Source of the DNA: Lacinutrix jangbogonensis
GTDB lineage: Bacteria; Bacteroidota; Bacteroidia; Flavobacteriales; Flavobacteriaceae
Assembly: GCF_000797445.1 (NCBI RefSeq)
Contig: NZ_JSWF01000019.1
Location: forward strand, 172,969-236,968
DNA: 64,000 nt
Reading direction: 5' to 3'
How positions within the stretch are numbered: the first letter of the stretch is position 1; each line of letters starts with the position of its first letter. A program made the position numbers and the translations under genes. The notes beneath the pieces are model-generated. The model was not told the DNA's origin. It saw only the letters and a program-made list of their open reading frames with translations, and did no database searches. Positions 38,594 through 47,839 of the stretch are shown piece after piece.

Positions 38594-41122
38594 ATGCGAA
38601 AAATTATTACTTCACTCCTATTTATTTGTCTAGTTTCAATAAATAGCTTCGGCCAACAACCAAATAAACCAAATGCTTCTGAAATATACGAATCTATAGA
38701 AAAACTAAATTTCTTAGGTTCTGTATTGTATGTTGCAGCACATCCAGACGACGAAAACACAAGACTTATTTCTTACATGGCGAACCGTGTTAAAGCACGA
38801 ACAGCCTATTTGTCTTTAACGCGTGGTGATGGTGGACAAAACCTTATTGGCCCAGAAATCAGAGAACTATTAGGCGTTATTAGAACACAAGAGCTATTAG
38901 CAGCAAGACGAACAGATGGTGGAGAACAACGTTTTACAAGAGCTAACGATTTTGGTTATTCTAAACACCCAGACGAAACACTAGCTATTTGGAATAAAAA
39001 TGAAGTGTTAAGCGATGTTGTTTTGGCTATTCGACAATTTAAACCAGATATTATTATTAACCGCTTCGATCATAGAAGTCCAGGTTCTACTCATGGTCAT
39101 CATACAAGTTCTGCAATGTTAAGTGTTGAAGCTTTTGATTTAGCAGGAGACAAATCTTCATATCCAAACCAAGTTAAAGAGCATGGTACATGGCAACCGC
39201 AACGTGAATTTTTTAATACTTCTTGGTGGTTTTATGGTAGTAAAGAGAAGTTTGAATCTGCAGATAAAACTAATTTATTAAATTTTGATGTTGGTGTATT
39301 TTATCCAAGTTCGGGGTTAAGTAATACTGAAATTGCTGCTTTAAGTCGCAGTCAACATAAATCTCAAGGTTTTGGAAATACGGGAACACGTGGCGAACAA
39401 ACAGAATATATAGAATTAATAAAAGGTGATTTACCAAAAGATAAATCTAATGTTTTCGATGGTATTGACACGTCTTGGAATCGTGTTAAAGGCGGAGAAT
39501 CCATTGGGAATATTTTAAAGAAAGTACAAAAGGATTTCGATTTTAATAGGCCTTCAAATTCTATAAAAGAATTAGTAAGCGCTTATAATTTAATTCAGAA
39601 TTTAGAAGACAAACATTGGAAAGAAATTAAAACCAAAGAAATAAAAGAAATAATTGCAGCTTGCAGTGGATTGTATTTGGAAGCAGCTGCATCAGAAAGC
39701 TTCAGCTCATTAAATAATAGAATTAAAATAAATATCGAAGTTATAAACAGAAGTAATTCAAATATTGAATTGGTCTCTTTAACTAAATCGGATGATGGTA
39801 AGGCTATTCTTAAGAATATCAGCTTAAAAAATAATAGTTCTCAAAAAGAAGCATTAGAATTTTATGTCTCAACTGAAGATCATTATTCTGTTCCCTATTG
39901 GCTAGAAGAAAAAGGAACTTTGGGAATGTATAAAGTAAAAGATAAAAATTGGATTGGCCTTCCTGAAACTATAAGAGCTGCTACTGTTCAATTTAATCTA
40001 AACATTGAAGGCTCACCTATTACATTCACAAAGCCAATTATTTACAAAACCAATGATCCTGTTAAAGGTGAAGTTTATAAACCTTTTGAAATTATACCCG
40101 AAGCTTCAGCTAAAATTTCAGAAAAAGTAATCATTTTTGAAAACGATTCACAAAAAGAAATTCCTGTTATTGTAAAAGCTGGCCGTGATAATTTAGAAGG
40201 GTTTATCGCATTTAATTACCCTAAAGATTGGAGTGTTTTTCCAAAGCAACAAAAAATAAACATTGAACATAAAGGTCAAGAACAAACTTTCATTTTTACT
40301 ATTATTCCTCCTAAAAACCAAAGTGAAGGTTTGCTTTCAACAAAGGTTACCATTGGTGACAAAGTGTATACAAAAGAACTAATAGAAATTGATTACGATC
40401 ACATTCCATTTCAAACTGTTTTATTACCAAGTGAAAGTAGAATTGTACGTTTAGATATTAAAAAGCGAGGTGAAAACATTGCTTATATAGAAGGTGCTGG
40501 AGATGTTGTTCCAGAAAGCTTAAAACAAATCGGTTATAATGTAGTAACTATTTCTCCTGAAGAAATTACTCCAGAACACTTGAGGAAATTCGATGCTGTC
40601 GTTGTTGGTATTCGTGCTTATAATACAGTTGAAGCCCTAAATTTTAAACAAGAGATTTTATTCGATTTTGTAAAAAATGGTGGTAATATGGTTGTACAAT
40701 ACAACACAAGACACAGACTTAAAGTCGATAAAATAGCTCCTTATCCTTTAACACTTTCTAGAGACCGAGTAACAGACGAATTTGCCGAAGTTACTTTTTT
40801 AAGCCCAAATCACGAAGTATTAAATAGCCCGAATAAGATAACGCAAGAAGATTTTAAAGGGTGGACACAAGAGCGTGGTTTATATTTTCCTAACGAATGG
40901 TCAAAAGAGTTCACTCCTATTCTATCGATGCACGATAAAGGTGAAACACCAAAAACAGGAAGTTTACTAGTTGCAAAACATGGTAAAGGGCATTATATCT
41001 ATACAGGTTTAAGTTTCTTTAGAGAGTTTCCTGCTGGAGTATCTGGTGCTTATAGGTTGTTTGCAAACCTATTAAGCATTGGTAAAAAGGATATTACTAA
41101 TAACTCTAAGATTAAGAAATAA
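38594..41122 (+). CDS. Secreted PIG-L/LmbE family N-deacetylase
   Basis: 842 residues from ATG 38594, chosen because it gives a proper signal peptide (MRKIITSLLFICLVSINSFG); the longer frame from 38552 adds 14 unlikely residues. The PIG-L zinc motif AAHPDDEN lies near residue 50 and the second His cluster THGHHTSSAM near 170. A long C-terminal part (beta-sandwich, then a ThuA/GATase-like region with VVVGIRAYNT and GHYIYTGLSFF) is usual in the Bacteroidota form. It probably deacetylates an amino sugar outside the cell. It precedes a symporter and a Gfo/Idh/MocA dehydrogenase, suggesting one sugar-use cluster. Confidence 0.9.
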   Translation: MRKIITSLLFICLVSINSFGQQPNKPNASEIYESIEKLNFLGSVLYVAAHPDDENTRLISYMANRVKARTAYLSLTRGDGGQNLIGPEIRELLGVIRTQELLAARRTDGGEQRFTRANDFGYSKHPDETLAIWNKNEVLSDVVLAIRQFKPDIIINRFDHRSPGSTHGHHTSSAMLSVEAFDLAGDKSSYPNQVKEHGTWQPQREFFNTSWWFYGSKEKFESADKTNLLNFDVGVFYPSSGLSNTEIAALSRSQHKSQGFGNTGTRGEQTEYIELIKGDLPKDKSNVFDGIDTSWNRVKGGESIGNILKKVQKDFDFNRPSNSIKELVSAYNLIQNLEDKHWKEIKTKEIKEIIAACSGLYLEAAASESFSSLNNRIKINIEVINRSNSNIELVSLTKSDDGKAILKNISLKNNSSQKEALEFYVSTEDHYSVPYWLEEKGTLGMYKVKDKNWIGLPETIRAATVQFNLNIEGSPITFTKPIIYKTNDPVKGEVYKPFEIIPEASAKISEKVIIFENDSQKEIPVIVKAGRDNLEGFIAFNYPKDWSVFPKQQKINIEHKGQEQTFIFTIIPPKNQSEGLLSTKVTIGDKVYTKELIEIDYDHIPFQTVLLPSESRIVRLDIKKRGENIAYIEGAGDVVPESLKQIGYNVVTISPEEITPEHLRKFDAVVVGIRAYNTVEALNFKQEILFDFVKNGGNMVVQYNTRHRLKVDKIAPYPLTLSRDRVTDEFAEVTFLSPNHEVLNSPNKITQEDFKGWTQERGLYFPNEWSKEFTPILSMHDKGETPKTGSLLVAKHGKGHYIYTGLSFFREFPAGVSGAYRLFANLLSIGKKDITNNSKIKK

Positions 41123-41218
41123 AACAGTATTAAACTAAATGTAATCGCTGTATATCAAAATTAGAAATACAAACGCTTCGACTGCGCTCAGCATAACAAA
41201 TATCAAACTAACGAACAT

Positions 41219-41326
41219 ATGAAAGAAAATCAACCAAAATACAAGTGGAGTAAACTCTACACGTTAATACTTGTCGCAAACGCTGCGTACATTGTCGCCT
41301 TTTATTTCATCACTAAAGCATTTTAA
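41219..41326 (+). CDS. 35-residue membrane peptide before the symporter
   Basis: An ATG-initiated frame encodes MKENQPKYKWSKLYTLILVA plus NAAYIVAFYFITKAF: a basic-aromatic start and one transmembrane helix. Its stop lies three bases before the symporter ATG, so it is co-transcribed and probably co-translated. I recall similar tiny proteins at this position in other flavobacteria. It may be an accessory subunit of the symporter, which is inference. Confidence 0.7.
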   Translation: MKENQPKYKWSKLYTLILVANAAYIVAFYFITKAF

Positions 41327-41329
41327 GAT

Positions 41330-43039
41330 ATGCAAGCATTAGATTGGGTTGTTTTAATAGGAACTTTATTAACCATAGTCATTTATGGTACTATTCAAAC
41401 CAGAGGAAGTAAAAACGTAGAAGATTATTTAAAAGGTGGAAATCAATCTAAATGGTGGACCATTGGCTTGTCTGTAATGGCAACACAAGCTAGTGCAATT
41501 ACATTTTTATCTACTCCAGGACAAGCGTTTAATGATGGTATGGGTTTTGTGCAATTCTATTTTGGGTTGCCAATTGCAATGATAGTTATTTGCATGGTTT
41601 TTATTCCATTATATCATAGATTAAAAGTCTATACTGCTTACGAGTTTTTAGAAGATAGATTTGATAGAAAAACAAGAACGCTTACAGCAATTCTATTTCT
41701 AATTCAACGTGGATTAGCCGCTGGAATAACAATCTTCGCTCCTGCTATTATATTATCTGCCGTTTTAGGTTGGAATTTATTATTACTGAATGTAATTATT
41801 GGTGTTTTGGTTATTATTTATACAGTTTCAGGCGGAACCAAAGCTGTTAACGTAACACAGAAGCATCAAATGATTGTGATATTCACAGGAATGATAATCG
41901 CTTTCGTATTAATATTAAATCAATTACCAGCAGACATATCATTTTCAAAAGCTATTGAAATTGCTGGAGCCAGTGGGAAAATGGAAGTCCTAGATTTTTC
42001 TTTCGATTTAAATAACCGTTATACTTTTTGGACAGGTATGATTGGTGGAACTTTTTTAATGCTCTCCTATTTTGGTACCGACCAAAGCCAAGTGCAACGT
42101 TACCTGTCTGGAAAATCTGTAAAAGAAATGCAATTAGGTTTAATGTTTAATGGACTTTTAAAAATACCAATGCAGTTTTTTATTCTGTTTGTTGGTGTTA
42201 TGGTTTTTGTGTTTTATCAATTTAATCAAGCACCTGTAAACTTTAATCCTACAGCTACAGAAGTGGTTTTAAATTCTGAATATGCCGAAAAATATAAAGC
42301 CATTCAAGAAGAACAAAAAATCCTTTTTGAATCTAAAAAGAACGCTATAAACAGTTATTTTTCAGCTGATGGAGATATAAAAGCTTCAGACATTGCATCT
42401 TATAATGCAGCAAGCGATGTCTTAAGAAACAAAGGAAAAGCCTTAATTGAAAAAGCTGGTGAGGCCAATAATGTAAAAGTGGAAAGCAATGATAAAGATT
42501 ACGTTTTTATCCATTTTATACTACACAATTTACCAAGAGGACTAATTGGTTTATTACTAGCAGTAATCCTATCTGCAGCTATGTCTAGTACTGCAAGCGA
42601 ATTAAATGCTTTAGCGAGTACTACAACTATAGATTTATACAAACATCGCGTCGGCGAAAAAACCGAAGCGCAAATGGTAAGTGCTTCAAGATGGTTTACG
42701 CTAATTTGGGGAATTTTGGCCATTGGCGTCGCCTGTGTTGCTAATCTAGCGGAGAATCTAATTCAACTAGTAAATATTATTGGTTCTATTTTTTATGGAA
42801 ATGTATTAGGTATATTTTTGTTAGCATTCTTCTTTAAATTTGTAAAAGCAAATGCCGTTTTTGTAGCTGCGTTTATTACGCAATTCTTGGTGATTACTCT
42901 TTTCTTATTGGATAACTATGACATAATAAACTTACCTTTTTTATGGCTTAATTTTATTGGATGTGTTATCGTTATTGGTATTGCATGTTTGTTGCAGTCT
43001 TTTATGTCAAACAATTCTAAAGTAACAACTAGTAGTTAA
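41330..43039 (+). CDS. Sodium:solute symporter (SSS family)
   Basis: 569 residues with 13-14 helices. GSKNVEDYLKGGNQSKWWTIGLSVMATQASAITFLSTPG is the conserved first-helix/sodium-site region (read in part), and SYFGTDQSQVQRYLSGKSVKE is the signature loop. A soluble insertion (about 300-385) is typical of the Bacteroidota branch. It imports a sugar, sialic acid or similar solute with Na+. Position between a PIG-L deacetylase and a Gfo/Idh/MocA dehydrogenase suggests an amino sugar or derivative. Confidence 0.92.
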   Translation: MQALDWVVLIGTLLTIVIYGTIQTRGSKNVEDYLKGGNQSKWWTIGLSVMATQASAITFLSTPGQAFNDGMGFVQFYFGLPIAMIVICMVFIPLYHRLKVYTAYEFLEDRFDRKTRTLTAILFLIQRGLAAGITIFAPAIILSAVLGWNLLLLNVIIGVLVIIYTVSGGTKAVNVTQKHQMIVIFTGMIIAFVLILNQLPADISFSKAIEIAGASGKMEVLDFSFDLNNRYTFWTGMIGGTFLMLSYFGTDQSQVQRYLSGKSVKEMQLGLMFNGLLKIPMQFFILFVGVMVFVFYQFNQAPVNFNPTATEVVLNSEYAEKYKAIQEEQKILFESKKNAINSYFSADGDIKASDIASYNAASDVLRNKGKALIEKAGEANNVKVESNDKDYVFIHFILHNLPRGLIGLLLAVILSAAMSSTASELNALASTTTIDLYKHRVGEKTEAQMVSASRWFTLIWGILAIGVACVANLAENLIQLVNIIGSIFYGNVLGIFLLAFFFKFVKANAVFVAAFITQFLVITLFLLDNYDIINLPFLWLNFIGCVIVIGIACLLQSFMSNNSKVTTSS

Positions 43040-43046
43040 TAGTACT

Positions 43047-44042
43047 ATGCAAAAAATAAAATGGGCTGTAATTGGATTAGGCAAAATAGCAGAAAAATTT
43101 GCTACAGATATAAAGCAAGTTCCAAATTGCGAACTCTATGCTGTGGCTTCAAGAACCTTAACTAAAGCAAATCAATTTGCCGATAAGCATAATGTTGCTA
43201 ATGCCTATGATAGTTATGAAGAATTACTAAAAAATGATGACATAGATGCGGTTTATATAGCAACACCACATAGTCTGCACAAAGAAAATACTATAGATGC
43301 GTTAAACTCTAAAAAAGCAGTTTTATGCGAAAAACCTTTAGCCTTAAATGGCAAAGATGTTTCTAAAATGATTGCTGCTGCCAAGCAAAATAACACGCTT
43401 TTTATGGAAGCACTTTGGACTTCTTTTTTACCACATTTTAAAGAAGCGAAAGCAATCGTTACTAACAAAAAAATTAATTCTATTCCGTTTGGAAAACTAA
43501 TTAAGTTAGAAGCAGATTTTGGATTTCAAGCAAAGATAGATCCAGAAGGTAGAATTTACAACAAAAATCTAGGAGGCGGAAGCTTAATGGATGTAGGTAT
43601 TTATCCCGTATTCTGCTCACTATCAATTTTAGGAAAACCAAATAAAATAGATGCTAAAGCGGTTTTGTTAAAAAATGGTATTGATGCGTCTTGCGATATT
43701 ACATTTACTTATAACACCTTTAAGGCCTATTTAAAAAGTAGCATCATTGAAAATACACGAACCGAAGCTATTTTCACTTTCGAGAACTGTAAACTAATTA
43801 TAAATAGTCGTTTTCACGCAGCTTCAACGCTTAGTATAGTATTTAATGATGTGTCTATTGAAACTATAAAACTAGACTTTAACTACTCTACTATTGGCTA
43901 CAGTTATGAAATTGATCACTTTAATAATTTAATTAGAGCCAATAAAACTGAAAGTGATGTCATGGATTTTCAATCAAGTATTGATTTAATGGAAATCTTA
44001 GACACCATAAAAACTAAGATTAACCTTGATTACAAAAGTTAG
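43047..44042 (+). CDS. Gfo/Idh/MocA family oxidoreductase
   Basis: 331 residues. Rossmann start IGLGKIAEKFA, then the family's EKPLALNGKDV (catalytic Lys in EKP) and the GGGSLMDVGIYP block. These enzymes oxidise or rearrange sugars and inositols with NAD(P). It begins 7 bases after the symporter stop, so they share a transcript. The precise sugar is not determined. Confidence 0.92.
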   Translation: MQKIKWAVIGLGKIAEKFATDIKQVPNCELYAVASRTLTKANQFADKHNVANAYDSYEELLKNDDIDAVYIATPHSLHKENTIDALNSKKAVLCEKPLALNGKDVSKMIAAAKQNNTLFMEALWTSFLPHFKEAKAIVTNKKINSIPFGKLIKLEADFGFQAKIDPEGRIYNKNLGGGSLMDVGIYPVFCSLSILGKPNKIDAKAVLLKNGIDASCDITFTYNTFKAYLKSSIIENTRTEAIFTFENCKLIINSRFHAASTLSIVFNDVSIETIKLDFNYSTIGYSYEIDHFNNLIRANKTESDVMDFQSSIDLMEILDTIKTKINLDYKS

Positions 44043-44088
44043 TAATACTACGTTTATAAATCATTCTTTTTTACAATAAAAGTATAAT

Positions 44089-44427
44089 ATGAAATATAAA
44101 TACGTTTATTTAATAATTGCCATTTTAGGTCTAGCATATACTTGGTATTTTAATATTCAGTTTTATCAAACTGCCGAAGACACATCTATTGCTATTTTTA
44201 TAGCACAAGCAAAAACAACCTTTCCAGCAAAATCAATTACTGCAGATATTACTGTTGTTTTATTTGCTTTCTTTACTTGGTATATACCAGATGCTCTAAA
44301 ATTAAAAGTGAAATATTGGTGGGCTTTAATACCATTAACCTTTTTAGTCGCTATTGCATTTACATTTCCCATGTATTTATTTATGCGTAAAAATAAGCTT
44401 GATAAAATAAAAAGTAACCAAAAGTAA
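44089..44427 (+). CDS. DUF2834 membrane protein
   Basis: 112 residues with three transmembrane helices; ADITVVLFAFFTWYIPDAL and FTFPMYLFMRKNKL match DUF2834, a small family with no assigned function. It follows the dehydrogenase gene after 46 bases and ends shortly before a strong terminator, so it is the last gene of this transcript. Confidence 0.8.
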   Translation: MKYKYVYLIIAILGLAYTWYFNIQFYQTAEDTSIAIFIAQAKTTFPAKSITADITVVLFAFFTWYIPDALKLKVKYWWALIPLTFLVAIAFTFPMYLFMRKNKLDKIKSNQK

Positions 44428-44443
44428 CAACCTATTCTACTAT

Positions 44444-44472
44444 AAAAACACAATCTAACCGATTGTGTTTTT
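44444..44472 (+). terminator. Rho-independent terminator
   Basis: AAAAACACAATC - TAACC - GATTGTGTTTTT: 12-base perfect stem with a T run, 16 bases after the DUF2834 gene. Confidence 0.85.
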
Positions 44473-44596
44473 TTATGCAAAAAACCTCACAAAAAGACAA
44501 GTATAATTAACTTAAAGTCGTTTTTACTTGTCATTAAGTAAAGTTTACTTTGCATTTGTTCAATCAATTTAATTATTCATTCAAAAAACAATCATT

Positions 44597-45064
44597 ATGA
44601 AATCAAATTATTTATTACCTAACAAATACAAAATCTTAGGTTGGCTACTCTTTTTTCCAGGAATCGTTTTAGGTTTACTATTTTTCTTAGAGAATGTCGA
44701 TGATGACACTATTACACTTCCAATGTTATCTATTTTTGACGACCCAATATTAAACAGCGATCCCATACGCTTTTTTACAATTATTGAAACTGGTGTATTA
44801 AGTGAGATTATCGCTATTATTGTTGGTGGTTTATTAATAGCGCTATCAAAAGAAAAAATTGAAGACGAATTTGTCGATAAGCTTAGAACAGACTCTTTTG
44901 TTTGGGCTATGATTACTAATTATATTATCTTATTATTAGCTACTATTTTTATTTATAATATGACATTTTTCACAGTACTGGTATTTAATATGTTTACACC
45001 CCTAATATTTTTTATCATCCGTTTTAATTTCTTAAAACTTAAATCCAATAGTGATGAAGAATAG
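44597..45064 (+). CDS. Four-helix membrane protein paired with an XRE regulator
   Basis: 155 residues, about four helices (LGWLLFFPGIVLGLLFFL, LSEIIAIIVGGLLIAL, two near the end), with an acidic extracellular-type loop between the first two. The C-terminus overlaps the small helix-turn-helix gene by 11 bases. Pairs of a small membrane protein and a minimal XRE regulator are common in Bacteroidota and Firmicutes, and the membrane partner often modulates the regulator. Function unknown. Confidence 0.8.
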   Translation: MKSNYLLPNKYKILGWLLFFPGIVLGLLFFLENVDDDTITLPMLSIFDDPILNSDPIRFFTIIETGVLSEIIAIIVGGLLIALSKEKIEDEFVDKLRTDSFVWAMITNYIILLLATIFIYNMTFFTVLVFNMFTPLIFFIIRFNFLKLKSNSDEE

Positions 45065-45254
45065 TATAAAAGTACAACGCGCTATTCACGACTTAACACA
45101 AGCTGGTTTAGCAGAGAAAATTGGCGTTAGTAGGCAAACCATTAATGCAATGGAGAAAAACAAATATGTGCCTTCTACAGTATTGGCATTAAAATTGGCC
45201 GAATTATTCAAAACCGCTGTAGAAGACATCTTTCAATTAGAAGGCAACGAATAA
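45054..45254 (+). CDS. Minimal XRE-family helix-turn-helix regulator
   Basis: 66 residues, almost all one HTH domain: TQAGLAEKIGVSRQTINAME is the HTH core (helices 2-3), followed by VPSTVLALKLAELFKTAVEDIFQLEG, the typical Cro/YozG-like ending. I prefer the ATG at 45054 (MKNSIKVQR); a GTG lies one codon upstream. Overlap with the membrane gene ties the two in translation. Targets are probably its own promoter, by analogy. Confidence 0.88.
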   Translation: MKNSIKVQRAIHDLTQAGLAEKIGVSRQTINAMEKNKYVPSTVLALKLAELFKTAVEDIFQLEGNE

Positions 45255-45463
45255 AGTAAAAAGACCAATAGCTTTAATAAAATTCACAGAAGTTAGAACC
45301 ACCTTTTATTGGTGCCATTTATTAAACTTGACTTTGTCAAAAAAATAGTCGAACTTCGAGATTGAACTAACTACTAATATAAAACACTTATGCTGAAGTT
45401 GTTTCAATATTTATACGGTTTCAATATTTAAAGAACTGTTAGTTACAATTAAGAAATAGAAAA

Positions 45464-46369
45464 ATGGCAGAACAAAAAGATTTAGATTTTACCTACACCA
45501 CTATAGACGAAATATTCCGTTTAAGTATGGGGGAAACGGGAGATTATAGTGGAGCAAAATATGATGGTGACTTTTCGATGTCATTGGAAGCAGCTCAAAA
45601 AGAAAAACACAAATTTATAGCAGATAGCCTTAACATTACCAAAGAAAGCAAAGTACTTGATATGGCATGTGGTTGGGCGCCTTTTACGCGTTATATTGTT
45701 CAAGAAAGAGGTGCAAAAAGTATTGGCTTAACGCTATCGCAAGGACAGGCCGATGCTTGTCAAAAAAATGGTTTTGAGGTGATAGTGAAAGATTGTCGTA
45801 ATATAAAACCAAAGGATTTTGGCACTTTTGATGCCATTACCTGTATTGGCGGATTGGAGCATTTTTGTTCGGTGGAAGAATGGAAAGAAGGTAAACAAGA
45901 AGAAATCTATAGCGACTTTTTTAAAACGCTCTATGATTTGTTGCCTGTTGGAGGACGGTTTTATATGCAAACGATGACTTTCAGTAAGAATATGATCGAA
46001 TTTGAGGCGTTGGATGTCAATGCTAAAAAAGACTCGGCAGCCTATGTTATGGCACTCATGGTAAAACAATTTCCCGGATCTTGGCTTCCCTATGGACCTG
46101 AGATGGTAGAGAAATGTGCAAAACCCGGATTCAAACTAGTTTCTAAAAGTAGTGGAAGATTGGATTATATTGAAACCATAGCACAATGGCGCAAGAGATT
46201 CAGAAAATTTCACCTTAAAAAATATTGGCTCTACCTATCACTCATTCCTAGATATTTCACTGATAAAGAGTTTAGACACTTGGTAGCAATTTTTAATGTA
46301 AGCCCAAACAGAGTCTGTTTTGAAAAAGAGATAATGGACCACTATAGATTGGTCTTTGAAAAAGTGTAA
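45464..46369 (+). CDS. Cyclopropane-fatty-acid-synthase-like SAM methyltransferase
   Basis: 301 residues. VLDMACGWAPFTRYIVQE is the SAM loop and AKSIGLTLSQGQADAC matches the CFA/mycolic acid synthase 'GhTLSxxQ' signature. Homologs methylate lipid acyl chains or small molecules. The N-terminal phospholipid-binding part of true Cfa is shortened, so substrate remains open. CFA-like enzymes are often part of bacterial light-response regulons, but this gene has its own terminator, lacks the shared operator found at 49679 and 58501, and lies 3.4 kb away. Confidence 0.82.
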   Translation: MAEQKDLDFTYTTIDEIFRLSMGETGDYSGAKYDGDFSMSLEAAQKEKHKFIADSLNITKESKVLDMACGWAPFTRYIVQERGAKSIGLTLSQGQADACQKNGFEVIVKDCRNIKPKDFGTFDAITCIGGLEHFCSVEEWKEGKQEEIYSDFFKTLYDLLPVGGRFYMQTMTFSKNMIEFEALDVNAKKDSAAYVMALMVKQFPGSWLPYGPEMVEKCAKPGFKLVSKSSGRLDYIETIAQWRKRFRKFHLKKYWLYLSLIPRYFTDKEFRHLVAIFNVSPNRVCFEKEIMDHYRLVFEKV

Positions 46370-46422
46370 ATGAACTGTAACGGATTGTATTAAAAACAGT
46401 TTCTTTCCAGATTATAAAAATG

Positions 46423-46457
46423 AAAAAACTCACAAGCATTACACTTGTGAGTTTTTT
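46423..46457. terminator. Bidirectional rho-independent terminator
   Basis: AAAAAACTCACAAG - CATTACA - CTTGTGAGTTTTTT: 14-base perfect stem with A and T tracts, between the converging methyltransferase and DUF2911 genes. Confidence 0.9.
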
Positions 46458-46500
46458 AGTTTATTCAGAAATCGTAAATAAAAAATCTATAATATTAAAT

Positions 46501-47349
46501 CTATAGAGCGCCCCATTCTTTAAGAGAATCTGTATTCATTTTAACATAATCAGCATTTTTTGCTTCCTTTGCTCCTGCTAAAGATGCCTTTGCAGCTTTT
46601 ATTGCCTTTCTCTTGTTTCCTGCTTTTGCATGGATTAAAGATTGCTGACGTAAATACCAAAACTTAGGCTCATCTTTAGTCATCTTAATAGCCATATCAA
46701 TCCATTCTACAGCTTGCTTCATATTACCATTAGATTCTAAATTATAACGTGCAGCAGCATAATAATCTGCAGCTCCAGGTCCAGCCATAATTTTAGCAAT
46801 TCCCGCTTCTACCTTTTTTGAAGTTGGTACACCAATTTTTATTCCCACATAACTAGATTCCCATAAGATTCCTAATATTGCAGAATCGTTAGATAAATCA
46901 TCGAAAAGCATTGTAAATGTTTCCATTTGCATTGGCATTGTTACAACATCTACAGTTACTTTAGCAGCTACTTTACTGTCGTCCCATTTTCCTGGTGCTC
47001 CCCAGTTTTCAGTGTCAGCATAAAAAACAACCTCCCAAGATTTCTTATTTGGTGTAGTAAATATAGCGTAAGAGCCAGCTTTAACTTCTGTTCCACCAAT
47101 CATTACATCATCACTAAAAGAAATTATTGTGTTTTTATTAGCTCCTGTTCTCCATAATTTACCAAAAGGTACTAATTCTCCAAAAATAGCACGACCTCTC
47201 ATGTTTGGTCTTGAATATTCTAAGGTCATGTCTGTTAAACCAACTTTCTGCTCCACTTTTGCAAATGGACTTGGCTGCGGTGTTTCAATTTGAGCATTTG
47301 CACTAAAAGAAGCTACAAATACTAAAGCAATCATTAATAAGTTTTTCAT
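46501..47349 (-). CDS. DUF2911 secreted protein
   Basis: 282 residues with signal peptide (MKNLLMIALVFVASFSANAQ). The DUF2911 core is visible: VGLTDMTLEYSRPNMRGRAI, FGKLWRTGANKNTIISFSDD and the KAGSYAIFTTP block. A C-terminal tetratricopeptide-like helical region (about 190-275, AVEWIDMAIKMTKDEPKFWY) follows. Widespread in Bacteroidota, function unknown. Confidence 0.9.
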   Translation of the reverse strand: MKNLLMIALVFVASFSANAQIETPQPSPFAKVEQKVGLTDMTLEYSRPNMRGRAIFGELVPFGKLWRTGANKNTIISFSDDVMIGGTEVKAGSYAIFTTPNKKSWEVVFYADTENWGAPGKWDDSKVAAKVTVDVVTMPMQMETFTMLFDDLSNDSAILGILWESSYVGIKIGVPTSKKVEAGIAKIMAGPGAADYYAAARYNLESNGNMKQAVEWIDMAIKMTKDEPKFWYLRQQSLIHAKAGNKRKAIKAAKASLAGAKEAKNADYVKMNTDSLKEWGAL

Positions 47350-47448
47350 AATATTTTAAATGTGTTATTGTTAGTTTTCACGTGCGTAAATTTACGCATT
47401 AGAGAATGTTTTTATTGTTAACAAAACCATAAAATAAGGATGTATTAC

Positions 47449-47483
47449 TTGTTTGATAATTTTATTAATCGTAACATTGCGAT
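47449..47483 (+). promoter_or_regulatory. arsR operon promoter with ArsR-type operator
   Basis: ATCGTAACATTGCGAT (47468-47483) is an imperfect palindrome (12 of 16 symmetric) of the kind bound by ArsR/SmtB repressors in this phylum. It overlaps TAACATTG (47472-47479), a close match to the TAnnTTTG -7 box, with TTG (47449-47451) 20 bases upstream. A repressor bound here would block polymerase; the arsR ATG is 12 bases downstream. Confidence 0.7.
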
Positions 47484-47495
47484 AAACAAATTATA

Positions 47496-47828
47496 ATGGG
47501 ATTAATTAAAACTGAAATGTTCACAGATAATCAAAATGCTATAGCATTAATTGCAAAAGCCTTTGGACATCCCGCTCGTGTAGCTATCATTCAACATCTA
47601 TTTAAAATAAATACTTGTGTGTGCGGAGATTTAGTAAACGAAATAGGATTGGCACAACCAACAATCTCTCAACATTTAAAAGAATTAAAGGCTTTAGGTT
47701 TAATTAAAGGTACCGTAGAAGGTACAAGTGTTTGCTATTGTATTCATCCAGAAAACTGGAAAAACATGAAAAACTTAATAAATACCTTCTTAAATGCAGA
47801 TGATAAAAATTTAAATAAATGTTGCTAA
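47496..47828 (+). CDS. arsR: ArsR/SmtB family arsenic-responsive repressor
   Basis: 110 residues. Winged helix: LAQPTISQHLKELKALGL is the recognition segment. Cys41 and Cys43 (NTCVCGDL) match the position of the CVC metalloid-binding pair of plasmid R773 ArsR, and the protein ends in CC, which may supply extra ligands. It would repress the operon until As(III) or Sb(III) binds. First gene of a four-gene operon. Confidence 0.92.
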   Translation: MGLIKTEMFTDNQNAIALIAKAFGHPARVAIIQHLFKINTCVCGDLVNEIGLAQPTISQHLKELKALGLIKGTVEGTSVCYCIHPENWKNMKNLINTFLNADDKNLNKCC

Positions 47829-47839
47829 AATAAAAACAC

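Noticed and set aside
45328..45340. TTGAC-TTT-GTCAA palindrome before the CFA-like gene
   Set aside because: Very short arms in AT-rich DNA, 124 bases from the gene, no second copy seen.
45464..46369. CFA-like methyltransferase as member of the light island
   Set aside because: It lacks the shared operator, has its own terminator and is separated by a DUF2911 gene and the arsenic operon. Co-regulation cannot be shown.
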